Source: Petrimonas sp.
GTDB taxonomy: Bacteria > Bacteroidota > Bacteroidia > Bacteroidales > Dysgonomonadaceae
DNA length: 40,113 nt
NCBI GenBank assembly: GCA_012839475.1
Contig: DUNG01000021.1
Coordinates: forward strand, 1 to 40,113
Direction of reading: 5' to 3'
The notes below the pieces were generated by a model, which saw nothing but the letters and a program-made list of their open reading frames with translations, was not told the DNA's origin and made no database searches. The number at the start of each line of letters is the position of its first letter. The stretch's first letter is position 1. The translations under genes and the position numbers were made by a program. Of this stretch, positions 24,119-32,372 are shown in pieces.

Positions 24119-25507
24119 ATGAAAACTAAAAACTTACTATTCGCGGTTCTGTTAGCCGCCGTGCCGTTGTCAGGTTTCGCCCAGGAGTGGGATGATATCT
24201 ACGCGGATCCATCCCGATCTCGTGAGGAGCGGAAGGCGCAAACCAAAAAGCAGGAGCAGCCACCCAAGAAAAAGGTGGTGATCGTGCAGGGAGAAGCTCC
24301 CGGGATGGAGGTGATCGCGAACGGCAGGGATATTGACGAGTACAACCGCCGCGGCACCAATGATACCACCCGATTGGATGAAGAGGGCTATATCAACGAT
24401 TATGAAGAGTACGAGTATACCGATCGAATCGTTCGGTTTCACGACCCGGAATCGAGCATCAAGATCACGGGTGCCGACGAGGTGATTGTCTACGTGGGCA
24501 ATGATATTTACGAGAATTACAACAACCGGGGCTGGAGCAGCTTTTACACATGGTATGACCCCTGGTATTACAGCGGCTGGTACAGTCCTTTTTATTACAG
24601 CCGTTGGCACTCTCCGTGGTACTACGGTGCGTGGGGGTACGGCTGGTGGTATAATCCCTGGTACTACGGTCCGTGGGGGTACGGTTGGAACAGTCTCTGG
24701 TACTCTCGCTATTGGTTCGATCCCTGGTACTTTGGCGGTTGGTATGATCCTTGGTACTATGGCAGTTGGTATGGCAATATGTATTATGGGTACGGTAGTG
24801 GATATTACCACGGTTTTAGCGATGGCTACTACAGCAGCTTGACCCGGAATCGTTCGGGTAGGAGCTCCGGTGTTTACCGAACCAGCTCCGCTAGTCGCAC
24901 ATCGTCGTCGGCTATGGCTTCCCTCTCGGGCAGGAGTTCTACGCTTTCGGGAAGGTCATCCGGTGCAACCCGCACCACGGTTTCCGGAAGGAGTGCTTCC
25001 GCGTTGACCAACCGGGGGAGCACCACCGCTTCCAGAACAAGGATTATCGACTCTTCGGGCAGGACTTATGATGCCAGGACTGGTGTTGCGATCGATCGCT
25101 CAAGTACCTCTTCACGGTCAAGTTCCGTGAACCGCTCCGCGACGCAATCGACCCGCTCCAACGAGAGCGCCAGGTATAACACCACGACCCCATCGCGGAG
25201 CAGTTCGACCTATCAGAGAGGTTCTTCTTCCTCTGGGAACACTTACCAACGGAGTATCACTACCTCTCCCTCAAGAAGCAGCTCGAGTAGCTCCACCTAT
25301 CAACGGAGCACCCAAAGCCGGAGCAGCAGTAGTTACTCCATGCCTTCACGAAGCAGCTCGTCGAGCCGCAGTTCATCGTCTACTTACTCAGCACCCAGCC
25401 GCAGCTCTTCATCAAGCAGCTCCTTTGGGAGCAGTAGTAGCAGCAGCAGCCGAGGCTCGAGCAGTAGCAGTAGTAGTAGCGGTCGTTCCAGCGGGGGCCG
25501 AAGATAA
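24119..25507 (+). CDS. Secreted low-complexity protein: Trp/Tyr/Gly block and Arg/Ser tail
   Basis: 462 residues of no family I can name. The signal peptide is MKTKNLLFAVLLAAVPLSGF with a cut after FAQ. An acidic/charged part follows (22-137) with KKKVVIVQGEAPGMEVIANG and DEVIVYVGNDIYENY. Residues about 138-240 are dominated by W, Y and G with a repeat of roughly 9-12 residues based on W(Y/H/F)xPWYY, for example WYDPWYY, WHSPWYY, WYNPWYY. Residues about 243-462 are Ser/Arg-rich with recurring RSSS, TYQRS and PSRSS units and end SGRSSGGRR. Serine is written with both AGY and TCN codons, so the tail is not just a fresh triplet expansion, although AGC/AGT runs occur near 25430-25480. The next gene, a FadL-like outer membrane protein, is on the same strand 125 bp away. 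Confidence 0.85.
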   Translation: MKTKNLLFAVLLAAVPLSGFAQEWDDIYADPSRSREERKAQTKKQEQPPKKKVVIVQGEAPGMEVIANGRDIDEYNRRGTNDTTRLDEEGYINDYEEYEYTDRIVRFHDPESSIKITGADEVIVYVGNDIYENYNNRGWSSFYTWYDPWYYSGWYSPFYYSRWHSPWYYGAWGYGWWYNPWYYGPWGYGWNSLWYSRYWFDPWYFGGWYDPWYYGSWYGNMYYGYGSGYYHGFSDGYYSSLTRNRSGRSSGVYRTSSASRTSSSAMASLSGRSSTLSGRSSGATRTTVSGRSASALTNRGSTTASRTRIIDSSGRTYDARTGVAIDRSSTSSRSSSVNRSATQSTRSNESARYNTTTPSRSSSTYQRGSSSSGNTYQRSITTSPSRSSSSSSTYQRSTQSRSSSSYSMPSRSSSSSRSSSSTYSAPSRSSSSSSSFGSSSSSSSRGSSSSSSSSGRSSGGRR

Positions 25508-25575
25508 TAGAGGTTAGGTTGATTGGTAGCATTTTAATAGTGAGTCTGTTAAGGTGCTATTGTTAACCTATACTA

Positions 25576-25583
25576 TAGTTTTG
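25576..25583 (+). promoter_or_regulatory. Probable -7 element of the FadL-like gene
   Basis: TAGTTTTG fits TAnnTTTG, 49 bp before the ATG at 25633. The -33 box is not clear. Confidence 0.4.
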
Positions 25584-25632
25584 TTACACAGTAAAGGTTC
25601 CATACACCGAAACATGAAGATATAATAATCGT

Positions 25633-27192
25633 ATGAAAAAAGTTACCTCGATATTCTTATTTCTCTTTCTCCTTTCCACGCTTCTGCACGCGCAAGGTTC
25701 GGTGGATGCATACCGCTTTAGCCGGGAGGACCTGTACGGTACCGCCCGTGCCATGTCGATGGGGGGCGCTTTTGGTGCCTTAGGGGGCGATTTGACTGGT
25801 GTTTCCATTAATCCTGCCGGAATCGCGGTGTACCGTAGTTCCGAGGTAGTGGGCACGCTGAACACGTCTACAGAAAAGTCAACCGTGGGAATCCGTGATG
25901 CCAGGCGCACCCTGTTCAAGATGGATAACTTGGGCTTCGTGGGGTACTTCCCGTTACGAGAAGATGCGTTTTCATTGATCAACTTCGGCTTTTCATACAA
26001 CAAGCTAAAATCGTTCAACAAGAATATCACGGCAGTAGGTAGTCCTAACAGCTCATTGAAAGACTACATTGCCGACGTGAGTTATGGCATTGTCCCCCAA
26101 GACTTGCAGTTTCATGATGATCTCCCGGATCCTTTTCTATCGCAACCCTGGTTGTCGGTATTGGGGTACAACTCCTACCTGATTAACCCGGAGAACGACA
26201 CCGGTCCCCGTTACCTCCCACTTAATACCGGAACCGATAAGCCCACTAACAGGATAGCCACGCGGGAGAGGGGATACATCGACAACTTTGACTTCACGAT
26301 AGGTACCTCCATACACGACGTCCTTAACCTTGGACTATCTCTCACCGTCAAGAGCCTTTCGTATAGCATTGAGTCAGATTACAAGGAGGAGTTTGGCAAG
26401 GGGGATTTCGGCCTCTATAACGGTTTGAGTGTCAGTGGTGCGGGCTTCGGAGCCAAGTTTGGGGTCATCTACCGGCCCATGAGCGAGTTACGCTTGGGAG
26501 TAGCTTACCATACACCCACGTGGTACGCGTTGTCGGAGACTTACAACACCGAGATGGTAGATAACCTCAGAGCGTACGTGGCCGATCCGGACTATAAGGC
26601 GGGAAGCACCTTTTCGGATCATTTTTCCAACGAGTACGACCTAAAGACACCGGGTAAGTTCGTGGCCAGCGTAGCCAGCGTGTTGGGCAACCGCTTTATC
26701 ATCAGCCTGGATTACGAGTTGATGGATTACAGTAAAATGCGGTTGATGGTTCCCGCTAACTCAATGGATTCAGACAGTTGGTACGATACCCACAACCAAT
26801 ATATCTCAGATGACTACTGGCTGGCTTCTACCGTGAGGTTTGGTATGGAGTACCGTATAACGCCCCAACTGTACGGCAGGTTAGGCTACGCCTGGATGCA
26901 GAACGCGTACGACGAGTCATACGAGATGAGTGGTGATCCCGCGATAGCCTGGTCCAACACCATCTTTCGGATGGAGGGTGACACGCATTGGGTCACTGGC
27001 GGGATAGGGTACAGATTCAGTAGGAACTTCTACCTTGATGCGGCGATCGTCTATAAAACGCAAATGGATGACCTTTACCCGTTCCCCAGCCTCTACACGG
27101 TGGGGCGACAAGAGCTGGTAATCGATGCTTCGCCGTTTAGGCTGAGAAATTACTCTACGCGGGGGTTGATCACGCTCGGATATAGATTTTAA
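25633..27192 (+). CDS. OmpP1/FadL/TodX-family outer membrane protein
   Basis: 519 residues. The signal peptide is MKKVTSIFLFLFLLSTLLHA with a cut before QGS. The mature N-terminus has the family feature of a hatch segment: GTARAMSMGGAFGALGGDLT, then the motif SINPAGIAVYRSSE (NPA box). The rest is alternating beta-barrel sequence (LNLGLSLTVKSLSYSI, LRLGVAYHTPTWYALSE) and the last residues are GLITLGYRF, with a terminal Phe as in outer membrane barrels. FadL-type channels take up hydrophobic compounds by lateral opening. Such Bacteroidota proteins are often labelled hemin receptor without proof. It follows the WY/RS protein. Confidence 0.85.
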   Translation: MKKVTSIFLFLFLLSTLLHAQGSVDAYRFSREDLYGTARAMSMGGAFGALGGDLTGVSINPAGIAVYRSSEVVGTLNTSTEKSTVGIRDARRTLFKMDNLGFVGYFPLREDAFSLINFGFSYNKLKSFNKNITAVGSPNSSLKDYIADVSYGIVPQDLQFHDDLPDPFLSQPWLSVLGYNSYLINPENDTGPRYLPLNTGTDKPTNRIATRERGYIDNFDFTIGTSIHDVLNLGLSLTVKSLSYSIESDYKEEFGKGDFGLYNGLSVSGAGFGAKFGVIYRPMSELRLGVAYHTPTWYALSETYNTEMVDNLRAYVADPDYKAGSTFSDHFSNEYDLKTPGKFVASVASVLGNRFIISLDYELMDYSKMRLMVPANSMDSDSWYDTHNQYISDDYWLASTVRFGMEYRITPQLYGRLGYAWMQNAYDESYEMSGDPAIAWSNTIFRMEGDTHWVTGGIGYRFSRNFYLDAAIVYKTQMDDLYPFPSLYTVGRQELVIDASPFRLRNYSTRGLITLGYRF

Positions 27193-27269
27193 TTATCTGA
27201 AATACCTATAGTTACTACATTTTTGTGAAGTAATGCTGCACAAGCGGTGATATCTCCAGGCGTACCGTA

Positions 27270-27737
27270 TTACCCTTGCAAATCCCCCTCTCCCCAGGTG
27301 GGGATGTCCGTGAGGTACTCGTAGCCCATTTTCTCGTAGTTCATCCGGCAACAGTAATGGATTAACCCGTTGGTAACGACGATAAAAGGTACTTTCAGCA
27401 CGCTGTTGTATCGAACCACCTGGTTGAATACCTCTTGCGTTATTTTCACCCTCGGCTCTTTGTATTCCACGATCATCACCGGCTCCAGCCGCGTGTTGTA
27501 CACTATCGTATCGCAGCGTCGGGTGAGCGAGTTTAGCTTAATCCCCGCTTCATTGGCTATCAGTGAGGCGGGGTATTTTTTTTCGGAAATCAGGTACTGC
27601 ACGAAGTGCTGGCGAACCCACTCTTCGGGAGTGAGGGCCACGTACTTTCGCCGTAGCGGATCAAATATCTCGTTCTCGCTTGACCCCTCCTTTTTCCGGA
27701 TTTTTGGCTCAAAAGGTGGTAAATTTAAACGGTACAT
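27270..27737 (-). CDS. HsdR N-terminal domain (PD-(D/E)XK-like) protein, stand-alone
   Basis: 155 residues from the ATG at 27737 (MYRLNLPPFEPKIRKKEG). It matches the N-terminal nuclease-like domain of type I restriction R subunits (HSDR_N). The PD-(D/E)XK core can be placed as Asp76 (RRCDTIVYN) and Glu91-Tyr-Lys93 (IVEYKEP), with QEVFNQVVRYN (Gln/Tyr motif) after it. No helicase or specificity subunit accompanies it. It is divergent from the amn gene with only 75 bp between starts, a neighbourhood also common in other Bacteroidales genomes, so it is more likely a housekeeping nuclease-like protein than part of a restriction system. Substrate and activity are unknown. Confidence 0.8.
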   Translation of the reverse strand: MYRLNLPPFEPKIRKKEGSSENEIFDPLRRKYVALTPEEWVRQHFVQYLISEKKYPASLIANEAGIKLNSLTRRCDTIVYNTRLEPVMIVEYKEPRVKITQEVFNQVVRYNSVLKVPFIVVTNGLIHYCCRMNYEKMGYEYLTDIPTWGEGDLQG

Positions 27738-27740
27738 TGT

Positions 27741-27748
27741 ATCTTTGT
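27741..27748 (+). promoter_or_regulatory. Probable -7 element of the amn promoter
   Basis: TATCTTTG matches TAnnTTTG, 64 bp before the amn start and 3 bp outside the start of the divergent gene. No TTTG is found at the -33 position. Confidence 0.45.
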
Positions 27749-27812
27749 TCCATCGATTTTTAGTTACACCGGTGCTAAAATACCATTTTTTCACGAGAAA
27801 GGAACGAGAAAG

Positions 27813-28589
27813 ATGAAAACGAAGCAAGAAATAGTGGAGAATTGGCTTCCAAGGTACACCAAGCGGCCACTACACGAGTTCACGAAGTTTATCCTTCTGA
27901 CCAACTTTCAAAAGTACGTGGAGATATTTGCCGCCCACTTCAACGTACCCATCGTGGGAGTCGGTGCCAACATGCCCAACGCGTCGGCTAACGGGATTAC
28001 TATTGTCAATTTCGGCATGGGAAGTGCCAACGCGGCCACCGTTATGGACCTGTTAAGCGCCGTGTCGCCCACCGCGGTCCTCTTCTTGGGTAAATGTGGC
28101 GGGCTAAAGGAGATAAGCCAGCTGGGTGACTATATCCTGCCCATAGCGGCCATTCGTGGCGAAGGGACCTCAAACGACTACTTCCCCCCGGAAGTGCCCT
28201 CACTACCGGCTTTCAGCCTCCTGCGGGCCGTTTCGTCTAACGTGCGCGATTTTAACCGCGACTACTGGACCGGCACGGTATATACCACCAACCGCCGCGT
28301 GTGGGAGTACGATGAGGTATTCAAGAGCTACTTGAAGAAGATACGGGCTATGGCGGTAGATATGGAAACGGCAACCCTCTTCACTTGCGGCTTTGCCAAC
28401 CGTATCTCCACGGGTGCCCTGCTACTCGTATCCGACCAGCCCCTTATTTCAACCGGGGTAAAAACAGAGGAGAGCGACCGACTGGTGACGGAACGATTCG
28501 TGGAGGAACATGTGAAAATAGGAATCAAGTCGCTCTCTTCTATCATAAATCAAAGCTCCACGATTAAGCATTTACGGTTTGACTGGTAA
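27813..28589 (+). CDS. amn: AMP nucleosidase
   Basis: 258 residues. It cleaves AMP to adenine and ribose 5-phosphate, in purine salvage and energy control. It is the short form typical of Bacteroidota, lacking the N-terminal regulatory domain of the E. coli enzyme. The nucleoside-phosphorylase fold is visible: FLGKCGGLK (phosphate/base region), LGDYILPIAAIRGEGTSNDY, the ribose-binding VDMETATLFTC, and the base-binding SDQPL. It is cytoplasmic. The stop is 4 bp before the likely holA ATG, so the two genes are probably one operon. Confidence 0.9.
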   Translation: MKTKQEIVENWLPRYTKRPLHEFTKFILLTNFQKYVEIFAAHFNVPIVGVGANMPNASANGITIVNFGMGSANAATVMDLLSAVSPTAVLFLGKCGGLKEISQLGDYILPIAAIRGEGTSNDYFPPEVPSLPAFSLLRAVSSNVRDFNRDYWTGTVYTTNRRVWEYDEVFKSYLKKIRAMAVDMETATLFTCGFANRISTGALLLVSDQPLISTGVKTEESDRLVTERFVEEHVKIGIKSLSSIINQSSTIKHLRFDW

Positions 28590-28593
28590 CGAC

Positions 28594-29616
28594 ATGGCTA
28601 AAACTACCCAATGGACATACGACTCGATACGGAATGATATCCTTCAACGCCGCTTCTACCCGATTTACCTGTTGATGGGCGAAGAGGCCTACTTTATCGA
28701 TGCGATTACCGACCTTTTGGTCGATTCGGTGCTCACGGAAACCGAGAAGGATTTTAACTTCTACACCTACTACGGAGTGGATTCCGACGTGAACACGGTT
28801 ATCGCGACGGCACGCCGCTTCCCGATGATGGCCGAAAGACAACTTGTAGTGGTCAAGGAGGCGCAACAGCTTGATAAACTGGAACTTTTGGACCTGTACG
28901 CCAAGCAGCCAATGCCCTCCACCGTACTGGTTATCAATTACAAACATGGAACAGTCGATCGACGCAAGGCGTTCGTGAAGAAAATTAGCGAAGTGGGGGT
29001 GCTCTTCGAGTCGAAAAAGCTATACGAGAACCAAATTCCATCTTTTATAACCTCTTGGTTTAAGGAGAAAGGAATCACGATCGACTTTAAATCGGCACAG
29101 ATGCTCACCGACTACGTGGGGAACAATATCAGTCAATTGATCCCTGAACTTCAAAAGCTGGAGATATCCCTGGAAGATGGCGATAGGCGAGTCACTTCTG
29201 AACTGATCGAGAAGAACGTGGGTATAAGCAAGGATTACAATAACTTTGAACTGCTAAATGCCATTATTAACAAGGATGTGCTGATGGCCAACCGGATCGT
29301 GCATTATTTCGGGATGAACCCCAAACAAAATCCCATGATGGTTACGGTGTCGGTACTCTTCAACTATTTCAGTAACCTACTGGAGTGCTTCTGGCTGCGA
29401 CGAAAAGATGAGCAGAGTATTATGGATGCCCTTAACCTTCGCTCTGCCTATTTCGTGAGGGATTACCTGGTTGGCCTTCGTAATTTTAATGCCCGCAAGG
29501 TGATGACAATTATCAGCGATCTGCGCACATTTGATGCACGCTCTAAAGGGGTAGACAACGTTTCTGCCTCGCAAGGTGAATTGCTCAAGGAGCTTGTATT
29601 TCGGATCATGCATTAA
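28594..29616 (+). CDS. holA: DNA polymerase III subunit delta
   Basis: 340 residues from the ATG at 28594 (MAKTTQWTYDSIRNDILQRR); an upstream TTG overlapping amn is less likely. The delta subunit is part of the clamp loader and opens the beta sliding clamp. Landmarks are FYPIYLLMGEEAYFIDAIT at the N-terminus, RRFPMMAERQLVVVKEAQ, VLVINYKHGTVDRRKAFVKK and QLIPELQKLEISLEDGDR, with a helical C-terminal collar domain after about 210. The family has no working Walker A site, and none is seen here. It is the end of the amn-holA unit. Confidence 0.88.
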   Translation: MAKTTQWTYDSIRNDILQRRFYPIYLLMGEEAYFIDAITDLLVDSVLTETEKDFNFYTYYGVDSDVNTVIATARRFPMMAERQLVVVKEAQQLDKLELLDLYAKQPMPSTVLVINYKHGTVDRRKAFVKKISEVGVLFESKKLYENQIPSFITSWFKEKGITIDFKSAQMLTDYVGNNISQLIPELQKLEISLEDGDRRVTSELIEKNVGISKDYNNFELLNAIINKDVLMANRIVHYFGMNPKQNPMMVTVSVLFNYFSNLLECFWLRRKDEQSIMDALNLRSAYFVRDYLVGLRNFNARKVMTIISDLRTFDARSKGVDNVSASQGELLKELVFRIMH

Positions 29617-29641
29617 TCCCTTCCTGAATATCGCGACCACA

Positions 29642-29657
29642 GCGAATTCAAATTCGC
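29642..29657. promoter_or_regulatory. Perfect inverted repeat after holA
   Basis: GCGAATTCAAATTCGC: arms GCGAAT and ATTCGC about a short loop, 25 bp after the holA stop. No T-run follows, so it is not a standard terminator. It could be an operator or an mRNA 3' structure. Confidence 0.4.
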
Positions 29658-29685
29658 ACATTACAAGTTTACATATGTAGCCAAG

Positions 29686-29709
29686 AAAAGAGCGTTAATA
29701 ACTCTTTTC
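29686..29709 (+). terminator. Weak hairpin, possible terminator of amn-holA
   Basis: AAAAGAG (29686-29692) pairs with CTCTTTT (29702-29708) about a 9-nt loop. Only a short T-run lies inside the second arm, so efficiency is doubtful. Confidence 0.35.
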
Positions 29710-30135
29710 AAGTATATATCTGTAAATATACAAATGTAACATCATGACTGCAACCTCTATTTAGCTTACAATTCGTGCCTCGTCTTCATTAGTTTACCTT
29801 TGTATAAATCTTGTTTTAACACTTTATTATTTCAAATATTTAAATAGTTATATTGCATTGTATGAGATGATTATATCTATTTTCATGAGCTTTAATTCAC
29901 AATGTTGTCCTATATCGCTCAATATATCCACAAAACAGTTAAAAATCAGAATATAAAAGGAACCATCTACTTCAATACCAGTTGAATACATCAATAATAT
30001 TAAGTGTTTATTTTATTGTTTACGGGCACTATTTTCATTTGTTAATAGCGATTTATTCACAAATGTACCCGTTGATTCACATTTCTAATTTACAATTATA
30101 TACATAAATGATTTTCAATTGTGAATTAAATTATT

Positions 30136-30143
30136 TACATTTG
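30136..30143 (+). promoter_or_regulatory. Probable -7 element of the XRE regulator gene
   Basis: TACATTTG fits TAnnTTTG and is inside a perfect palindrome. At the -33 distance the sequence is TTTC (30113-30116), one mismatch from TTTG. The leader would be about 70 nt. Confidence 0.5.
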
Positions 30144-30217
30144 TAGATGCATTCTCCACGCCTGTTCATGGTATTCCATCCATGAAAAAGTTGCTGTGAA
30201 TATAAACACCAAGTCAT

Positions 30218-30778
30218 ATGAAGGAGCGCATTAGACAGATCATGGAAGCAGAGAACCTCACTTCGGCAAACTTCGCCGAAAGGGTTCAGATTAGCCGGGC
30301 CAGCGTATCGCATATATTGAACGGTCGCAACAATCCAAGCTTAGAGGTGGTAACACGCATTTTAAACGAAATGAATTACATCAATCCTGAATGGCTTATC
30401 AACGGGACCGGCAGCATGTATAAAGAAGGTGTTGATCCAAACTCCATTCCCAAGGAACCCGATCTATTTAACCCACCGGTCGAAAAAATCGACCCATCCC
30501 CAAGCTCGAACCAAATATCGCGAGGAAACGAGGTTAACGCGTTAGAGGCTTCCCTACGCGAGGTGGCTGCCCGCGCGTTGGAAAATGTCTCTCGTGATGT
30601 AGCAGCTCACGCTTCAAAAGTATCCCCACGAGAAGCAGCCCCGCAAGGCTTTGAGGGGGCACCGCAAGCATCTGACGCTGCTCCATCAGCCACATCGGGT
30701 GTTAACAAGCCAGACAAAGAGATATCACAGATTATCGTCTACTTCACGGACCATACCTTTAAGGTTTTCAAGCCGTGA
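30218..30778 (+). CDS. XRE-family helix-turn-helix regulator
   Basis: 186 residues. The N-terminal domain (about 1-65) is a lambda-repressor-like HTH: IRQIMEAENLTSANFAERV, then the recognition part ISRASVSHILNGRNNPSLEV. A variable linker of about 100 residues is rich in Ala, Pro, Ser and Glu (DVAAHASKVSPREAAPQGFE). The C-terminus is a short conserved-looking end, SQIIVYFTDHTFKVFKP, which recurs in Bacteroidota XRE proteins of this type. It is cytoplasmic and likely binds DNA as a dimer. It stands alone between an AT-rich region and a convergent carbohydrate locus. Whether it controls that locus or only itself is unknown. Confidence 0.85.
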   Translation: MKERIRQIMEAENLTSANFAERVQISRASVSHILNGRNNPSLEVVTRILNEMNYINPEWLINGTGSMYKEGVDPNSIPKEPDLFNPPVEKIDPSPSSNQISRGNEVNALEASLREVAARALENVSRDVAAHASKVSPREAAPQGFEGAPQASDAAPSATSGVNKPDKEISQIIVYFTDHTFKVFKP

Positions 30779-30900
30779 AGTTATGATGACATGATGGTTT
30801 TGCGCATCTAAATTTCGAACGTTTTATTTTTAGCCAGAAATTTTGAACTTCTAAGTGTTAGTTGGTTTTTAAATAATGTCGTTTAAATCTTAGCATTCAG

Positions 30901-30936
30901 GGTAAGGAAGTTTGCCCGTTTATCTCCTTACCTTTT
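30901..30936 (+). terminator. Possible terminator of the XRE gene
   Basis: GGTAAGGA (30901-30908) pairs with TCCTTACC (30925-30932) and is followed by TTTT. The second arm overlaps the stop codon of the convergent GH140-like gene. Confidence 0.45.
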
Positions 30937-32343
30937 CCTTGGCGGACGGCCCGGTGCGGAATAGCGTTTCGAGGTGTCGTCCAATACCAGCACCCAATCC
31001 ACTGCCTCCCCCTTCATTGGGGGGCAGAACGTGATCGGTTCGCCGTTATTGGTGATGGTACCTATCTTTTGGGCTTTGCCCGTACGCGGGTTGTACCACC
31101 ATGCGGTGAGCTTGCCGGCCTTGAGCATATCGCCCCGCACCGAGAACTCACGACCCATCGGTGCGTAGACCATGGCGTAGGAGCCTGATTCATCCATCGT
31201 GGCGACGAAGCGGTAGCGACCGGCTCCAGGCACCGATGAGTGTACCTCAGAGGGAATGATAAAGTCGGGTGCCGGTACGCGGTCATAGTAAGGGCGTGAC
31301 TCCATTAGGCGGCGCAGGTGAATCACTTGTCCCGCGGCAGGTTGGTCAATGGCCTTGTACCAGGGCATTAGCGGACGGTTAATGGGATGACGGCCCTTGT
31401 CGGGATCATACATCTGCCACACGGAGTGGTGTCCATAGGTGATACCGGCCGAGCCGTAAAAGACCGACCAGTAGAGCGTGCGTCGTACGTCCCAAGCGTT
31501 GGAGTGACCGTCGTCATCGGGGCGGAATTCCAACGGGTGGTCCTCGTACAAGGGCTCAATCTCCATGATGGGCTTGGCGGGTGTGCGGCGGAAGTCATCC
31601 AATATTTGGGCATTGGAGTTGTAGCGTTGATTATGACCGCTTTGTCGCCCGTTGAAGTCGAGCCACTCATCGTTGTGAAACCATTTTGATGAGGTTTGCC
31701 AGCCTGTAGGGTGAAAGGTCATCAGGTTTTGCTTATCCACGCTACGTATCCCTCGGGCCATGGCACGTATGATGGCCTGCTTGTGGTCGTTGTCGGGGTT
31801 ACGGTCGCCACCCAGGATCCAGATCACGTTATATGCACGGTACCGCTCGGCTATCCAGCGGCCGTATGCCTCGGCATTGTTCGGGTTGAAGATGGGGTTG
31901 TCATCGTTCCAGTAACGCCCCCAGGTGGGTAGAATCCCCATGTAGAGGCCCAAAGAGTTGGCCTTCTTGACGATGTAATCCACGTGATCCCAGTAGTCGT
32001 TCTGTTCCCCCTCAACGGTGGCAGGTCGTGCCGGGTCACGGTTCAGGAGAGGCTTGTGGCCGTAGGCGTTGTCGCTGTCCACGCCGTCACATTCGGCCAG
32101 TGCCACGGCTTGAATAACGTTGTAGCCCTTATCGGCACGGTTCTGCAGGTAGCGGTCGGCCTCCTCGCGCGTCAATCGGTGGAACAGCTCCCACGCCGTA
32201 TCCCCTTGATAGAAGAAAGGGGTGCCATCAGTATATTGCAGGTAGTGGCCGTTGTCTGAAACCCGGAGCTGGGGCAGCCCTTGGGCTGGCAAGGCGATGA
32301 TGGTGCCCAGCAGCAGGGCAAGTGATAAGAAGATTCGTTTCAT
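30928..32343 (-). CDS. GH140-like glycoside hydrolase (DUF4038 plus C-terminal beta domain)
   Basis: 471 residues from the ATG at 32343, where a signal peptide begins (MKRIFLSLALLLGTIIALPA). A DUF4038 (beta/alpha)8 barrel covers about 24-370, starting LRVSDNGHYLQYTDGTPFFY and QGDTAWELFHRLTREEADRY. Likely catalytic acids are Asp180 in WILGGDRNPD and Glu261 (or Glu263) in KPIMEIEPLYEDHP. A C-terminal 'putative collagen-binding' beta domain (about 380-460) has YAMVYAPMGREFSV and AWWYNPRTGKAQKIG. Known GH140 enzymes are apiosidases acting on rhamnogalacturonan II; other members of DUF4038 have other substrates, so apiose is only a guess. It is exported. It lies 29 bp after the gene at 32373 and is probably co-transcribed. 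Confidence 0.82.
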   Translation of the reverse strand: MKRIFLSLALLLGTIIALPAQGLPQLRVSDNGHYLQYTDGTPFFYQGDTAWELFHRLTREEADRYLQNRADKGYNVIQAVALAECDGVDSDNAYGHKPLLNRDPARPATVEGEQNDYWDHVDYIVKKANSLGLYMGILPTWGRYWNDDNPIFNPNNAEAYGRWIAERYRAYNVIWILGGDRNPDNDHKQAIIRAMARGIRSVDKQNLMTFHPTGWQTSSKWFHNDEWLDFNGRQSGHNQRYNSNAQILDDFRRTPAKPIMEIEPLYEDHPLEFRPDDDGHSNAWDVRRTLYWSVFYGSAGITYGHHSVWQMYDPDKGRHPINRPLMPWYKAIDQPAAGQVIHLRRLMESRPYYDRVPAPDFIIPSEVHSSVPGAGRYRFVATMDESGSYAMVYAPMGREFSVRGDMLKAGKLTAWWYNPRTGKAQKIGTITNNGEPITFCPPMKGEAVDWVLVLDDTSKRYSAPGRPPRKR

Positions 32344-32372
32344 AGTGTATCTCTTTTTACGTTTGTACTCTT

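Larger units (their letters stand above)
29670..30145. promoter_or_regulatory. Set of TACAWWTGTA palindromes, candidate operators
   Basis: Perfect palindromes are TACATATGTA at 29670-29679, TACAAATGTA at 29729-29738 and its reverse complement TACATTTGTA at 30136-30145. Near matches are TACCTTTGTA at 29795-29804 and CACAAATGTA at 30058-30067. The last perfect copy lies over the probable -7 box of the XRE gene. Short AT-rich palindromes of this kind are typical binding sites of lambda-repressor-like proteins, so autoregulation by the XRE protein is the simplest guess. Confidence 0.5.
29617..30217. other. 601-bp AT-rich gene-free region before the XRE gene
   Basis: No open frame of useful length on either strand. 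It is clearly richer in A+T than the genes around it. It holds the two hairpins after holA, a set of TACAWWTGTA palindromes and several ATTCACAA-like repeats (near 29893, 30055, 30074, and reversed near 30121). These would suit a control region for the XRE gene. Confidence 0.6.

Noticed and set aside
24170-24811. Open frame of 213 codons opposite the WY-rich region, rich in Val, Ile and Pro
   Set aside because: It is the complement of repeated TGG/TAC/GGT codons. The sense strand has a signal peptide and start in the correct place.
27270-28589. Anti-phage defence system made of a nuclease and a nucleotide-cleaving enzyme
   Set aside because: The AMP nucleosidase is the ordinary purine-salvage type, linked to holA, and there is no toxin-like, mobile or phage-related neighbour.
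29881-30140. Possible replication origin: AT-rich DNA with sequences like TTATTCACA and ATATCCACA
   Set aside because: Only single near matches to the DnaA box TTATCCACA, no cluster of exact boxes and no dnaA, dnaN or gidA-type neighbours. The repeats fit a regulator site array better.
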